Source: Candidatus Gerdarchaeota archaeon (GTDB lineage Archaea; Asgardarchaeota; Heimdallarchaeia; JABLTI01). Taken from it: a stretch of DNA of 24,488 nucleotides. Below, in pieces: positions 7,920 to 16,267 of the stretch (the stretch's first letter is position 1; every line of letters begins with the position of its first letter). Under the pieces are notes generated by a model. The model saw nothing but the letters and a program-made list of their open reading frames with translations. It searched no databases and had not been told where the DNA came from. A program made the translations under genes and the position numbers. The stretch is from NCBI GenBank assembly GCA_016840945.1, contig JAEORJ010000046.1, forward strand, positions 1-24,488, given 5' to 3'.

Positions 7920-8810
7920 TTAGCCAAAACGCCCAGAAATATATTCTTCTGTCATCTTTCGCTCTGGAGCTTGAAATATATTTTTTGTAGTATTGAATTC
8001 AATCAATTCACCAAGATTGAAGAAAGCAGTGAAATCAGATACTCGTGCTGCTTGTTGCATATTGTGTGTCACAATTACTACAGTATATTCTTGTTTTAAT
8101 TTTGTAATGAGATCTTCAATTTTAGCTGTTGAATATGGATCCAAAGCACTACAGGGTTCATCAAAGAGAATTACTTCAGGTTCAACAGAAAGTGTACGAG
8201 CAATACAAAGTCTTTGTTGTTGTCCACCTGATAATGACAATGCATTATTTTTTAATCTACCACTAACCTCATCCCAGAGTGCTGCTTTCTTTAAGCAATC
8301 TTCAACAATCGTTTTTATAATATCCGGTTTAACACCATGAATGTATGGCCCATAAGCTATGTTATTTTCTATTGACATTGGGAAGGGATTAGGTTTTTGA
8401 AAAACCATCCCAATTCTTTTTCTCAAATGAACAACATCAATATTGGGGGCATAGATGTTTTGGCCATCTAATAAGACCTCACCAGAAATTCGTGATATAC
8501 TAACTAAATCATTCATACGATTTAAGTCTCGGAGGTAGGTTGATTTTCCACAACCAGAAGGACCAATTATGGCTGTAACCTTATTTTTGAATAATGGCAT
8601 AGAGATTCCTGATAAAACACGATGATCACCATACCAATGAGATAGCTCTATCGTCTCCATTTTCGTTTCTTGATCTTTAAGTAATTTATCATCAACAATG
8701 CCTGTTTTATCAGTTAAATCAGAGGCGATTTTCAATGCAATCTTAGCTTCATCTTTTAGATCTTCGCGTTGAGCTTTTTTAGCTAATTGTTCATTAGTAT
8801 TGGGAGACAA
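7920..8810 (-). CDS. pstB: Phosphate ABC transporter ATP-binding protein PstB
   Basis: The ATPase of the Pst importer. Walker [10 protein letters not shown] is at about residues 83-91, the Q-loop in [12 protein letters not shown] near 136-146, the signature [13 protein letters not shown] at 193-205, Walker B VILFDEP at 213-219, and the switch His in VTHNMQQAA near 250. The PNPFPMSI run is characteristic of PstB. At 296 residues it is about 45 longer than usual. The extra part is a charged N-terminal region (residues 1-50) before [14 protein letters not shown] at 8810 is chosen because GTGAT lies six bases upstream and a promoter sits just beyond. A start at Met51 would restore family length but has no visible ribosome binding site. 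It is separated from pstSCA by the regulator gene and is followed by phoU. Confidence 0.93.
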   Translation of the reverse strand: MSPNTNEQLAKKAQREDLKDEAKIALKIASDLTDKTGIVDDKLLKDQETKMETIELSHWYGDHRVLSGISMPLFKNKVTAIIGPSGCGKSTYLRDLNRMNDLVSISRISGEVLLDGQNIYAPNIDVVHLRKRIGMVFQKPNPFPMSIENNIAYGPYIHGVKPDIIKTIVEDCLKKAALWDEVSGRLKNNALSLSGGQQQRLCIARTLSVEPEVILFDEPCSALDPYSTAKIEDLITKLKQEYTVVIVTHNMQQAARVSDFTAFFNLGELIEFNTTKNIFQAPERKMTEEYISGRFG

Positions 8811-8836
8811 GAATACATCACATAAGCATTTTATTT

Positions 8837-8866
8837 GATAGAACGCTATCTAACCTATATATTTTA
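8837..8866 (-). promoter_or_regulatory. pstB promoter with palindromic operator candidate
   Basis: On the minus strand a TATA-like TAAAATATATAGG (8866-8854) is followed within three bases by the inverted repeat GATAG-CGTT-CTATC (8850-8837). A transcription start is expected near 8835, giving a 25-base leader with the GTGAT ribosome binding site. The palindrome lies between the TATA box and the start, where a bound repressor would block initiation. Ten bases reading TAGATAGCGT are identical to 6104-6113 in the pstS/regulator intergenic region. Confidence 0.5.
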
Positions 8867-9045
8867 TTACTTTTGTTCATATGGAAAATAGTGGTACATA
8901 GCAATATAGAGATACTAATTACACGAAAGTGATTGAATGTTCATTTTTTAATAAAAAGCATTTATCAATATAATTTCTTAAAGTGAAAATTAAAACAACA
9001 AGCTAATGATCTAGATTTAAAGCATAACTTTTACGAGAGATAAAC

Positions 9046-9648
9046 ATGATTGGAAAGATACCTCTAATATCAATTACTTTTATCGGATTATTACTTTTAA
9101 TGCCTATTATTAGCTCATCAGGGCAGAATTTAGAGGAGCTACCCATCTATGAATCCACAATAATGATTACACATGATGATCCTATAAAAGACACATCGGT
9201 CTTTATTTTCCAAATTCAATACAATGGTCTCTTAATTGTTAGTTATGATTGGCCAATAGATATTGGAGCACCATGCAGCTCAGCATTAGTCAATTTCTGG
9301 GATACAGCTACTTTAACAGATAAACAACAAACAGATTATGGAAATTTAGGATTTTTGCGAATCATTCGTTGCCAAGAAAACACTGGTTCTATTAATATCA
9401 CTATCGATGAAACTACAACTAAAAAATATTCATTACCTTTAAACCTCTATTTAGAAGTAGATACTGATATTAGTTTCACATCAATTATTCAAGATCCTTT
9501 GGAATTAGTTTTTGAGTTCTATCCTTATGAGGGACAAACTGCTATAACGGAGAATTCAAGTGTAAAAATACTGGCTACATTACTAATACTGACTATGACA
9601 TATGTTATGGGGGTTTCTATTAGAAGATTAAAAAAGAAGGAAGCTTAG
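9046..9648 (+). CDS. Secreted or membrane-anchored protein of unknown function
   Basis: A 200-residue protein not assigned to a family. It begins with a hydrophobic signal segment (about residues 5-24) ending near SSSGQ. A soluble, probably beta-rich extracellular part follows, with two cysteines (in APCSS and IIRCQ) spaced to allow a disulfide and Asn-X-Ser/Thr sites (NITI, NSSV) that could be glycosylated. A C-terminal membrane helix (about 173-190) ends in RRLKKKEA, a positive cytoplasmic tail. This is a type I topology with about 145 residues outside. It is transcribed away from pstB across a 235-base gap, with no RBS visible at the ATG, so its message may have a very short leader. Nothing ties it firmly to phosphate uptake. 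Confidence 0.7.
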   Translation: MIGKIPLISITFIGLLLLMPIISSSGQNLEELPIYESTIMITHDDPIKDTSVFIFQIQYNGLLIVSYDWPIDIGAPCSSALVNFWDTATLTDKQQTDYGNLGFLRIIRCQENTGSINITIDETTTKKYSLPLNLYLEVDTDISFTSIIQDPLELVFEFYPYEGQTAITENSSVKILATLLILTMTYVMGVSIRRLKKKEA

Positions 9649-9689
9649 TATTATATCAAAAATCTTAACTAGTATAGGGATAGATAATT

Positions 9690-10526
9690 TTGCCATTTTC
9701 AATTGAACAACTTCAAAAAATCACTAAAGTTGAAAATTTAACTTTTTTTGAATTAGGTGAATCTATCCAAAAATTCACAGGAGTATTTGGCGATCAGAAG
9801 GTTTTGTTGAGGATTTTCCCTAAGAATGATTATTATGCTAATAGATTCGATCGAGAAGGAGCAGCATTAAGAACCTTAACTAAAATACAAAAAGAATTAG
9901 AAGAGAAGCAAGGTTCACCAAAAATATCTTTTCCGAAAATACTTAAAGAATGGACTAATATAAAAACAGGGCACTCAATTAGAGCTTTAACTTGGATTGA
10001 TGGGAAACAAGTATCTGAAAAACACCTTAAAGAAAAGGAGACTTTTTTGAATAATTATTATTTTTTAGCTAAAAATGCTGGTAAATATATGCCTGATGAA
10101 TTTTCCTTTGAAAATGATGTTCTTGCCTATCTAGGAAAGCCAACCATGATTAAACAACCACAAAATTCAGAATGGGAGATTTATGAACAAATAATTCAAG
10201 ATATTGAGCACGAATTAGAAGAATTACTATTGACAAATGACAATTTAATTCATGGTGATTTTCATTACGGAAATATCTTATTGGAATCAGATAAAGCTAA
10301 TAAGGAATCTACTTTTGCTATCATTGATTGGGAGTTTGCTACAAAAGGTGCTATTGAATATGATTTAGCTTATGCTTATGTGTTTTCTAACGCGAAATTC
10401 CCGAAAGAAACGATTGAGAGATTTACTCCGTGGATAAAAGTCGCTACAGCCATCATTGCTCATTGGTATATTATTAACGAACCAAACAGTGCTAATAGTA
10501 AGAAGTGGTTGAAGAAATTACAATGA
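9690..10526 (+). CDS. Aminoglycoside/choline kinase-like (APH family) phosphotransferase
   Basis: A 278-residue cytoplasmic protein with the protein-kinase-like APH fold (PF01636). The catalytic loop LIHGDFHYGNILLE is at about residues 185-198 (catalytic Asp in HGD, metal-binding Asn in GN). The second metal site, FAIIDWEFA, is near 209-217. The N-lobe around residues 30-40 (KVLLRIFP) provides a strand but no canonical Lys, so ATP contacts may differ. The substrate is unknown; relatives phosphorylate choline, ethanolamine, sugars or antibiotics, and nothing here indicates resistance. The only upstream start is TTG at 9690 with a weak GGGAT before it. A TATA-like TATTATATC lies near 9651-9660, just after the preceding stop. 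The C-terminus is somewhat short for the family. Confidence 0.75.
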   Translation: MPFSIEQLQKITKVENLTFFELGESIQKFTGVFGDQKVLLRIFPKNDYYANRFDREGAALRTLTKIQKELEEKQGSPKISFPKILKEWTNIKTGHSIRALTWIDGKQVSEKHLKEKETFLNNYYFLAKNAGKYMPDEFSFENDVLAYLGKPTMIKQPQNSEWEIYEQIIQDIEHELEELLLTNDNLIHGDFHYGNILLESDKANKESTFAIIDWEFATKGAIEYDLAYAYVFSNAKFPKETIERFTPWIKVATAIIAHWYIINEPNSANSKKWLKKLQ

Positions 10527-10585
10527 GGTTATTTTCGTAGCAATTCTGGAAAATAAAAGTTAATATCTGATGAAACATTAACACA

Positions 10586-10594
10586 TTATATAAT
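10586..10594 (+). promoter_or_regulatory. TATA box for the LVIVD membrane sensor gene
   Basis: TTATATAAT is centred 26 bases before TTG 10616. Transcription would start almost at that codon, so the message is either leaderless or uses the next in-frame TTG (10631), which has GAGGGA seven bases upstream. Confidence 0.45.
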
Positions 10595-10615
10595 TGATTA
10601 CCAAGGATGTAATTT

Positions 10616-12943
10616 TTGAGGGAAGAAAAATTGTCATTATTAGGCTTTAACAAGGCAAAAACAAGGAATCTAATAGCATTAATGACAATTATTTGTGCGG
10701 TTTTTTTGACCTCTTATTTTGAAAGAAATTTATTGGCTACATACCCTATTGATAATAACTTAATGACTGCAGAATGGTATTACACAGCCGAAATAGGTGG
10801 GTATAGTGATGGAACAGCAGAACCAAGAGGAATAGATGTAGTAGGTAACTATGCTTTTCTAACTGATGAAGATGATGGATTAGAGATTGTGGATATCAGC
10901 AATAAAATGACACCTGAGTTTGTTAGTGAAATTGACTATCATGGAGCAGCAGTAGATGTTGTAGTTATTGATGATATAGCATTTATATTAGATAATGATA
11001 TGGGAATTATTTTCATAAATATTAGTGACCCTTCAAACCCCGTTAAAGAAGGGGAATTTGGCATAGGTGGGCCGGTATATGATATTAAGATAACAGGAAA
11101 TTACACCTTCGTAGCTAATGGGTTTAATGGGTTGCGAATTGTAAATGTAACAGATATATCAAACCCTTTTGAAATTGATTCTTTTGATCCTGGGGCAATA
11201 GCTTATGGTGTATCAATAGTTGAAGATATAGCCTATTTAACAACATATGATAGTGGCTTATATGTTGTAAATATTAGCAATCCAGCTAGCCCTCAATATT
11301 TAGGGAGTTATAATGATGGCAAAATCATGAAAAAAATATGGGTAGAAGGAGATTTCGCTTATATAACTAAGGGAACTGATGGACTGCAAATTTTAGACAT
11401 AAGCAATTTTTCTGATATTACTCAACTCGATATAATTGAATCAAGTTATTATAGTCCTGAAAATATTATTGTTGATAATAATTTAGCATTTGTAACCGCG
11501 GGAACCCATGGTTTGCAGATATTTAATGTAACAAACAAATTCGAAATAGAACGAATAGGAACATTTGTTGATGGTGGTGAAGCATTAGATCTAAGTTTAG
11601 CAAATGGATTGATTTTTCTAGCAGATGGAATAGATGGATTGGAAATAATTGGGCTAGATACAGATAATGATTATCTTGCTGATTTTGCTGAAACGAATTA
11701 TTATGCAACTGATCCTAATAATCCTGATGTAGACCAAGATGGTTTGTTAGACGGCGAAGAGGTCTATCCCGGTAACGATGGTTGGGTAACAAATCCCAAA
11801 AATAATGATACAGACTTTGATGGGATGCCTGATGGTTGGGAGTCTACCAATAGTCTCAATCCCACACTAAATGATGCTAATGGTGATAAAGATCAAGATG
11901 GATTAACAAATCTAGAAGAGTATCAATATGGTACTGATCCAAATGATTTCGATTCTGATAATGATTCTTTTACTGATAAGGAAGAAATCGATGCTGGAAC
12001 AGATCCAAATGATCCTAACGATTGGCCTACTAACCAATTATTAAATAATCTATATTGGATTATTGGTGGGGCAATTCTTGGTGTAATTGCTATCGTTGCT
12101 GTAATACTTATTATTTTCACCAGAAATAAAAAGCCAGATTATGATATAACATCAAATCTGGAGGATGAAGATTTACCAAGTGAAACTGAACAAGCAGGAC
12201 TAGAGAAACCAGAAATTGATTTGGAGTTTGATGCGGCTGATTTACGACCAATATTACCAACACCTGCTAGAAGAGAGATTAAACCTTCATTTCTGAGGGA
12301 TTTACTGAAAATAAAGACAATAATCATTATGACCACGAGTGGTGTTCCACTTGTTAAATATAATTTCACACAAGATATAGATTCAGCTCTTGCCTCAGGT
12401 TTTCTCACTGCAGTAACAAATTTTGGTATGGAATTAATTGGAGAGGAAAAAGGAGGTGAGGGACGATTTTCTCAAATAGGACAAGAAGGAGCGATTTTCT
12501 GGATTTTCTCAGGGAGATTGGTAAGGATAGCGTTATTACTTGATAGTGAGTCAACGAAAGAATTCAAAAAACCTGTAGCAAGATTAGTGAAAATTTACGA
12601 GGAGCGCTATCGAGAAGAATTAGAATTTTTCGCTGGGAGAGTTACAGATTACGAAAATTCATATTTATTATTGGAAGAATATTTACAGATACAATATTTG
12701 TATCCAATGAAAATCAATGAGGAATTACTAGAGGAAGTTAATATTGAAAATAAGAAATTAGCTCCTATAATTGATTATTATGTAACTAATTTCGATTCTG
12801 AAATAACTTTTGAAATACCTCAAATAATAGAACGAGCTTTTAAGAAACTTCCAGCCATAACTTTTGATGAAATACTAGAGGAAATAATTTTCTTCGTTGA
12901 AAATGCAATTTTTATTCCTATTCCACCTGAATATTTGAATTAG
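10616..12943 (+). CDS. Transmembrane LVIVD beta-propeller protein with cytoplasmic longin/roadblock-like domain
   Basis: A 775-residue single-span sensor-like protein. The order is: signal or anchor helix (about 18-34); seven LVIVD repeats (PF08309-like, about 70-347) with the recurring pattern of Gly-Leu, a hydrophobic strand and Asn/Asp-Ile-Ser/Thr-Asn/Asp, enough for one seven-bladed propeller; five Asp-rich calcium repeats of thrombospondin-3 type (348-470, such as DVDQDGLLDGEE); a membrane helix (478-501) followed by RNKK, so the rest is cytoplasmic; an acidic linker; and a longin/roadblock-like alpha-beta domain (about 563-680, opening IKTIIIMTTSGVPLVKY) with a helical tail. In Asgard archaea such domains go with small GTPases, but no GTPase is encoded here. 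The start is uncertain (TTG 10616 or TTG 10631). The LVIVD gene downstream is related in its external part. Confidence 0.8.
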   Translation: MREEKLSLLGFNKAKTRNLIALMTIICAVFLTSYFERNLLATYPIDNNLMTAEWYYTAEIGGYSDGTAEPRGIDVVGNYAFLTDEDDGLEIVDISNKMTPEFVSEIDYHGAAVDVVVIDDIAFILDNDMGIIFINISDPSNPVKEGEFGIGGPVYDIKITGNYTFVANGFNGLRIVNVTDISNPFEIDSFDPGAIAYGVSIVEDIAYLTTYDSGLYVVNISNPASPQYLGSYNDGKIMKKIWVEGDFAYITKGTDGLQILDISNFSDITQLDIIESSYYSPENIIVDNNLAFVTAGTHGLQIFNVTNKFEIERIGTFVDGGEALDLSLANGLIFLADGIDGLEIIGLDTDNDYLADFAETNYYATDPNNPDVDQDGLLDGEEVYPGNDGWVTNPKNNDTDFDGMPDGWESTNSLNPTLNDANGDKDQDGLTNLEEYQYGTDPNDFDSDNDSFTDKEEIDAGTDPNDPNDWPTNQLLNNLYWIIGGAILGVIAIVAVILIIFTRNKKPDYDITSNLEDEDLPSETEQAGLEKPEIDLEFDAADLRPILPTPARREIKPSFLRDLLKIKTIIIMTTSGVPLVKYNFTQDIDSALASGFLTAVTNFGMELIGEEKGGEGRFSQIGQEGAIFWIFSGRLVRIALLLDSESTKEFKKPVARLVKIYEERYREELEFFAGRVTDYENSYLLLEEYLQIQYLYPMKINEELLEEVNIENKKLAPIIDYYVTNFDSEITFEIPQIIERAFKKLPAITFDEILEEIIFFVENAIFIPIPPEYLN

Positions 12944-13086
12944 TAGTCTGTCGAATTAAAGATAAAATAGCTAGGGACGATAAAAGAATAGAATTCTTAA
13001 TTGAAATTTTAATGGAAGAATTCTTATTAATATTGTTAGGATTGTAAAAATATTCAATTGGTTTTAAAAGATGGAGTTATGTATAC

Positions 13087-15744
13087 ATGCACTCAAGTAA
13101 ATTGAGAAGTATATTTTTGGTTTTAACCTTAATGGGGATCATATCACCATTAATGATTAACTCTAAAATGAATGGTAATAATTTTTCAAACCTTATGAGA
13201 ACAAATCCCATTGGGATTGAAGAAGAATTAATTAGTAATGCAATAAACGAAAATATCACTTTGATTGGCAATTATGATGAAATGTATGGCATCACCAGAG
13301 AAATTGTAATCGAAAAACAATACGCCTTCATTGCCAGTGAAAATGATGGATTAATGATTTTTGATTGCACTAGTCCCACCAATAGTTATCTTATAGGTCA
13401 CTACCAATTACCAAGCAATAACATTGCTTATAGGGTGGCTGTTAAAGATGGCATTGTATATCTTAGCTGTCAGAATTATGGGATAGTGTCAATAGATGCT
13501 ACTGATCCAACAAATCCTACGGAATTAGATTGGTATAATACTCCCGGCGTAGCCTATGATGTGAAGGTACAAGGCGATTACTTATTTGTTGCAGATTACA
13601 CTAATGGTTTGGTAATCCTTAATGCAACAGATCCTTCAGATCTAACTTACGTTGGAGGATATTCAAACGCTACAGCTCAATTTAGGCAAGTTGAAGTCGA
13701 TGGCAATTACGTCTATTGTTCATTATACGGTGATGGATTTGATATTGTAAATATTACAGATTTAAGTAATCCAGTTAAAACTGCTAATTATTACAGCGGG
13801 GATAATATTGACAATCTAGCGGTAGATGGCAACACTGTTTATGCTGCTGTAGGTTATAATGGGATGGAGATTGTGGATGTCACTGATAAAACAGATCCAA
13901 CATTAATCAATTCTCATTACACAGCAACAAATTGGTATGAATCTACTGATTATGCTGGTGATATTGTGTATGCATCATTAAGTTATTCAGTTGAATTGAT
14001 TAATGTTTCAAATCCATTAGCAACAGTGCAAGAAGCAGTAATTCCAGGTTTGGGATCTTATTCTCCCGAATTGACAATTAATGGTTCACTTTTATATGTC
14101 CCTTATTCTAGCGATGGTTTCCGAATTTACGATGTGTCTGATCCTGACAATATTGATATATTATTTACCTTATACAGTCATGGAGAAACAAGGGATACAG
14201 AAATAGTAGGAGACATAGCATATGTGGCAAGCTTTTATCATGGCGTTGATATCCTTAACATTTCAGATCCATCAAGTATTATCTTACTCAATAGCTTAAC
14301 AGATGTTCCAAATATTCAAGCGTTAGAAGTTGTTGGCGATATTCTATATGTAGCTGCTACAACAAGTGGTTTGCGAACATATAATATTTCTAATCCCGCG
14401 GTGCCAGTTTTTATGGATTCGTATACTACTTCAATAAATGCTCATGATGTTAAAGTAAAAGGTGACTATGCATACTGTGCAACCTACAATGGTGGCTTAC
14501 AAATTATTGATGTCTCAGATCCTTATGACATCTATTTTGTATCTCAATTAACTGATGGAAATTATTCTACAGCTTTAGATGTTTATGGTAACTTTGCTTA
14601 CATGGCTGCACAAAATGGTGGTTTGCAAATAATTAATATCACAAATGTTCTCAGTCCTACATATATTTTTAGAGAGCACTTAACTGGAAATGCTTATGGT
14701 GTTTACGCTACTGATGGTGTAGTCTATTTAGCTAATAGTTTTGGTGGATTATATGGATACAATACCACTAATTTAGATGATATTCACAGTTTTGATGTTA
14801 TTGATCCTGGGGCATTTGGTTATGGTGTATATGTTGAAGGTCAATATATTTACTATGCATCCCATTATCTTGGAGTCTATATTTATGAATTAACTGCTGA
14901 TTCGCATTTCTTACAAGTAGGACACTTTTACAATGATGATGGGTACGCTTGGGATTTACAAGTAATTAATGGTACAATCTATGTTTCTGATTATCAGAGT
15001 GGATTTGAAATTCTTTATCATGATAATGATGGTGACGGATTATCTAATTCCCAAGAGATAATCGATTATGGCACAGACATTAACAAGAAAGACACCGATG
15101 ATGATTTATTGGATGACAACCAAGAAATATTCATTTATTTAACCGATCCAACCAATGCTGACACCGATTTCGATTCTATTAGTGATTATGATGAAATCAT
15201 GGGAACATTAGGTTATTACACCGACCCAACTTTGTGGGACACGGATTACGATACTTTAAGTGATTTTGAGGAAATTGACTCCTATAGCACTGACCCCACT
15301 GATTCTGATTCGGACAATGACGGATTAGACGATGGAACAGAAGTTAATGTTTTTGAAACGGATCCAAATAATGCTGACAGCGATGATGACCAAATAAATG
15401 ATTATGAAGAGATTTTCCCAGGAACTGATGGTTATCAAACAGATCCATTATCAGCTGATAGTGATAGTGACGGTTTGGATGATTATGAGGAAGTTAATCT
15501 TGGTAATGATGGTTATTTGACCAACCCAGTAAATGAGGATACAGATGGCGATGGATATACAGATGGTGAGGAATATGATGCACGAACAAATCCAACAGAT
15601 CCTCTTGATTTTCCAACATCTACCAGTCCAACTCCAATCACTACACCTACAGAGACCAATGGTTTTGAAATTGGCTTTCTTCTTGGTATGATTTCGCTAG
15701 TTTCGTTAGCATTAGTATTTGTTAATCGCTGTAAAATGAAATAA
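13087..15744 (+). CDS. Large secreted LVIVD double-propeller protein with calcium repeats and C-terminal anchor
   Basis: An 885-residue cell-surface protein. After a signal segment (about 8-24) come fourteen LVIVD-type repeats (about 58-645), each with a Gly-Asp/Asn-x-x-Tyr-x-x strand and a Gly-Leu-x-Ile strand ending near Asp-Pro. This is exactly enough for two seven-bladed propellers. Eight Asp-rich thrombospondin-3-like calcium motifs follow (about 646-830; DSDNDGLDDGTE, DTDGDGYTDGEE and others), then a Ser/Thr/Pro linker (TSTSPTPITTPTETNG) and a membrane helix (about 860-880) with a short basic tail. The ATG at 13087 has GGAG ten bases upstream; an ATG at 13079 is in another frame and soon stops. 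It shares its exterior design with the preceding gene but has no cytoplasmic domain. Adhesion or ligand binding is inferred. Confidence 0.8.
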   Translation: MHSSKLRSIFLVLTLMGIISPLMINSKMNGNNFSNLMRTNPIGIEEELISNAINENITLIGNYDEMYGITREIVIEKQYAFIASENDGLMIFDCTSPTNSYLIGHYQLPSNNIAYRVAVKDGIVYLSCQNYGIVSIDATDPTNPTELDWYNTPGVAYDVKVQGDYLFVADYTNGLVILNATDPSDLTYVGGYSNATAQFRQVEVDGNYVYCSLYGDGFDIVNITDLSNPVKTANYYSGDNIDNLAVDGNTVYAAVGYNGMEIVDVTDKTDPTLINSHYTATNWYESTDYAGDIVYASLSYSVELINVSNPLATVQEAVIPGLGSYSPELTINGSLLYVPYSSDGFRIYDVSDPDNIDILFTLYSHGETRDTEIVGDIAYVASFYHGVDILNISDPSSIILLNSLTDVPNIQALEVVGDILYVAATTSGLRTYNISNPAVPVFMDSYTTSINAHDVKVKGDYAYCATYNGGLQIIDVSDPYDIYFVSQLTDGNYSTALDVYGNFAYMAAQNGGLQIINITNVLSPTYIFREHLTGNAYGVYATDGVVYLANSFGGLYGYNTTNLDDIHSFDVIDPGAFGYGVYVEGQYIYYASHYLGVYIYELTADSHFLQVGHFYNDDGYAWDLQVINGTIYVSDYQSGFEILYHDNDGDGLSNSQEIIDYGTDINKKDTDDDLLDDNQEIFIYLTDPTNADTDFDSISDYDEIMGTLGYYTDPTLWDTDYDTLSDFEEIDSYSTDPTDSDSDNDGLDDGTEVNVFETDPNNADSDDDQINDYEEIFPGTDGYQTDPLSADSDSDGLDDYEEVNLGNDGYLTNPVNEDTDGDGYTDGEEYDARTNPTDPLDFPTSTSPTPITTPTETNGFEIGFLLGMISLVSLALVFVNRCKMK

Positions 15745-15750
15745 TCTTTA

Positions 15751-15790
15751 GGTTAGCTTTTCAGCTATCCTTTTCTTCTTTTTTCTTTTT
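15751..15790 (+). terminator. Hairpin and T-rich terminator after the double-propeller gene
   Basis: GGTTAGCT and AGCTATCC form an 8-bp stem with one T-T mismatch and a TTTC loop (15751-15770). A pyrimidine tract, mostly T (15771-15790), follows directly. It begins six bases after the stop codon, the place expected for transcription termination. Confidence 0.55.
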
Positions 15791-15852
15791 AAAAATCAAT
15801 TATCGATAATTAGAAAAATAGTAAAAGATATAACATAACTGGTGTGGTTTAA

Positions 15853-16242
15853 ATGGATAAACGATTAGAAAACCTAACTCAAAAGTTTATTGAAGCTTGG
15901 AAAAAAACATTAAAACCAGACAGAAAGTGGGTTTTATTCTCAAATGGCACCTGTGTGGTCGATGAAGGACAATTCGAAAACATCGAGCAAGATTCTATTG
16001 AATTTTTGAAACAAAATGGCAAAATTGTTCCCGGTACTCCTTTGGGCGATTTTAACGTCCAAGAACTTGCTGAAGGAAATATTTGGATTGTGTTTAGCTA
16101 TTTAGATGCTATAATGACTATTGTTTTACGTGAAGAAATTGAAGAAGAGGATATTGGTGATTTGGAAGTAGGATTATTTGGTCGATATAAAAGAGATAAG
16201 GATGCTCAAGAATTACAAATCATCCATATATCAACAAGTTAA
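15853..16242 (+). CDS. Conserved hypothetical protein, 129 residues
   Basis: A small soluble acidic protein with a clean frame. I do not know a named family. It begins with a helix (about 1-20), followed by KWVLFSNGTCVV (25-36), a second helix, and GTPLGDFNVQEL (about 60-71) then NIWIVFSYLDAIMTIV. This pattern (a strand with NGT, a Gly-rich GTPxGDF segment, then a strand with WIV) recalls uncharacterised proteins found in several bacteria and archaea. No catalytic motif, membrane segment or metal site is obvious. The ATG is preceded by GGTGTGG about seven bases upstream. It is 108 bases after the propeller gene, beyond a terminator, and convergent with the following regulator. Confidence 0.65.
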   Translation: MDKRLENLTQKFIEAWKKTLKPDRKWVLFSNGTCVVDEGQFENIEQDSIEFLKQNGKIVPGTPLGDFNVQELAEGNIWIVFSYLDAIMTIVLREEIEEEDIGDLEVGLFGRYKRDKDAQELQIIHISTS

Positions 16243-16267
16243 AGTTAGTATCACATTAAAAGAATCA

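Noticed and set aside
9690..10526. Antibiotic resistance gene
   Set aside because: The APH fold alone does not show this; nothing in sequence or neighbourhood points to an antibiotic substrate.
11523..12408. Minus-strand frames inside the LVIVD sensor gene
   Set aside because: Shadows caused by the Asp/Asn-rich codons of the sense gene; no RBS or recognisable product.
13079..13105. ATG at 13079 as start of the double-propeller gene
   Set aside because: It is in a different frame and reaches TGA after eight codons; ATG 13087 opens the long frame.
15022..15600. Asp-rich repeated coding segment as a DNA tandem-repeat or CRISPR-like array
   Set aside because: The periodicity comes from protein calcium motifs; codons vary between units and there are no spacers.
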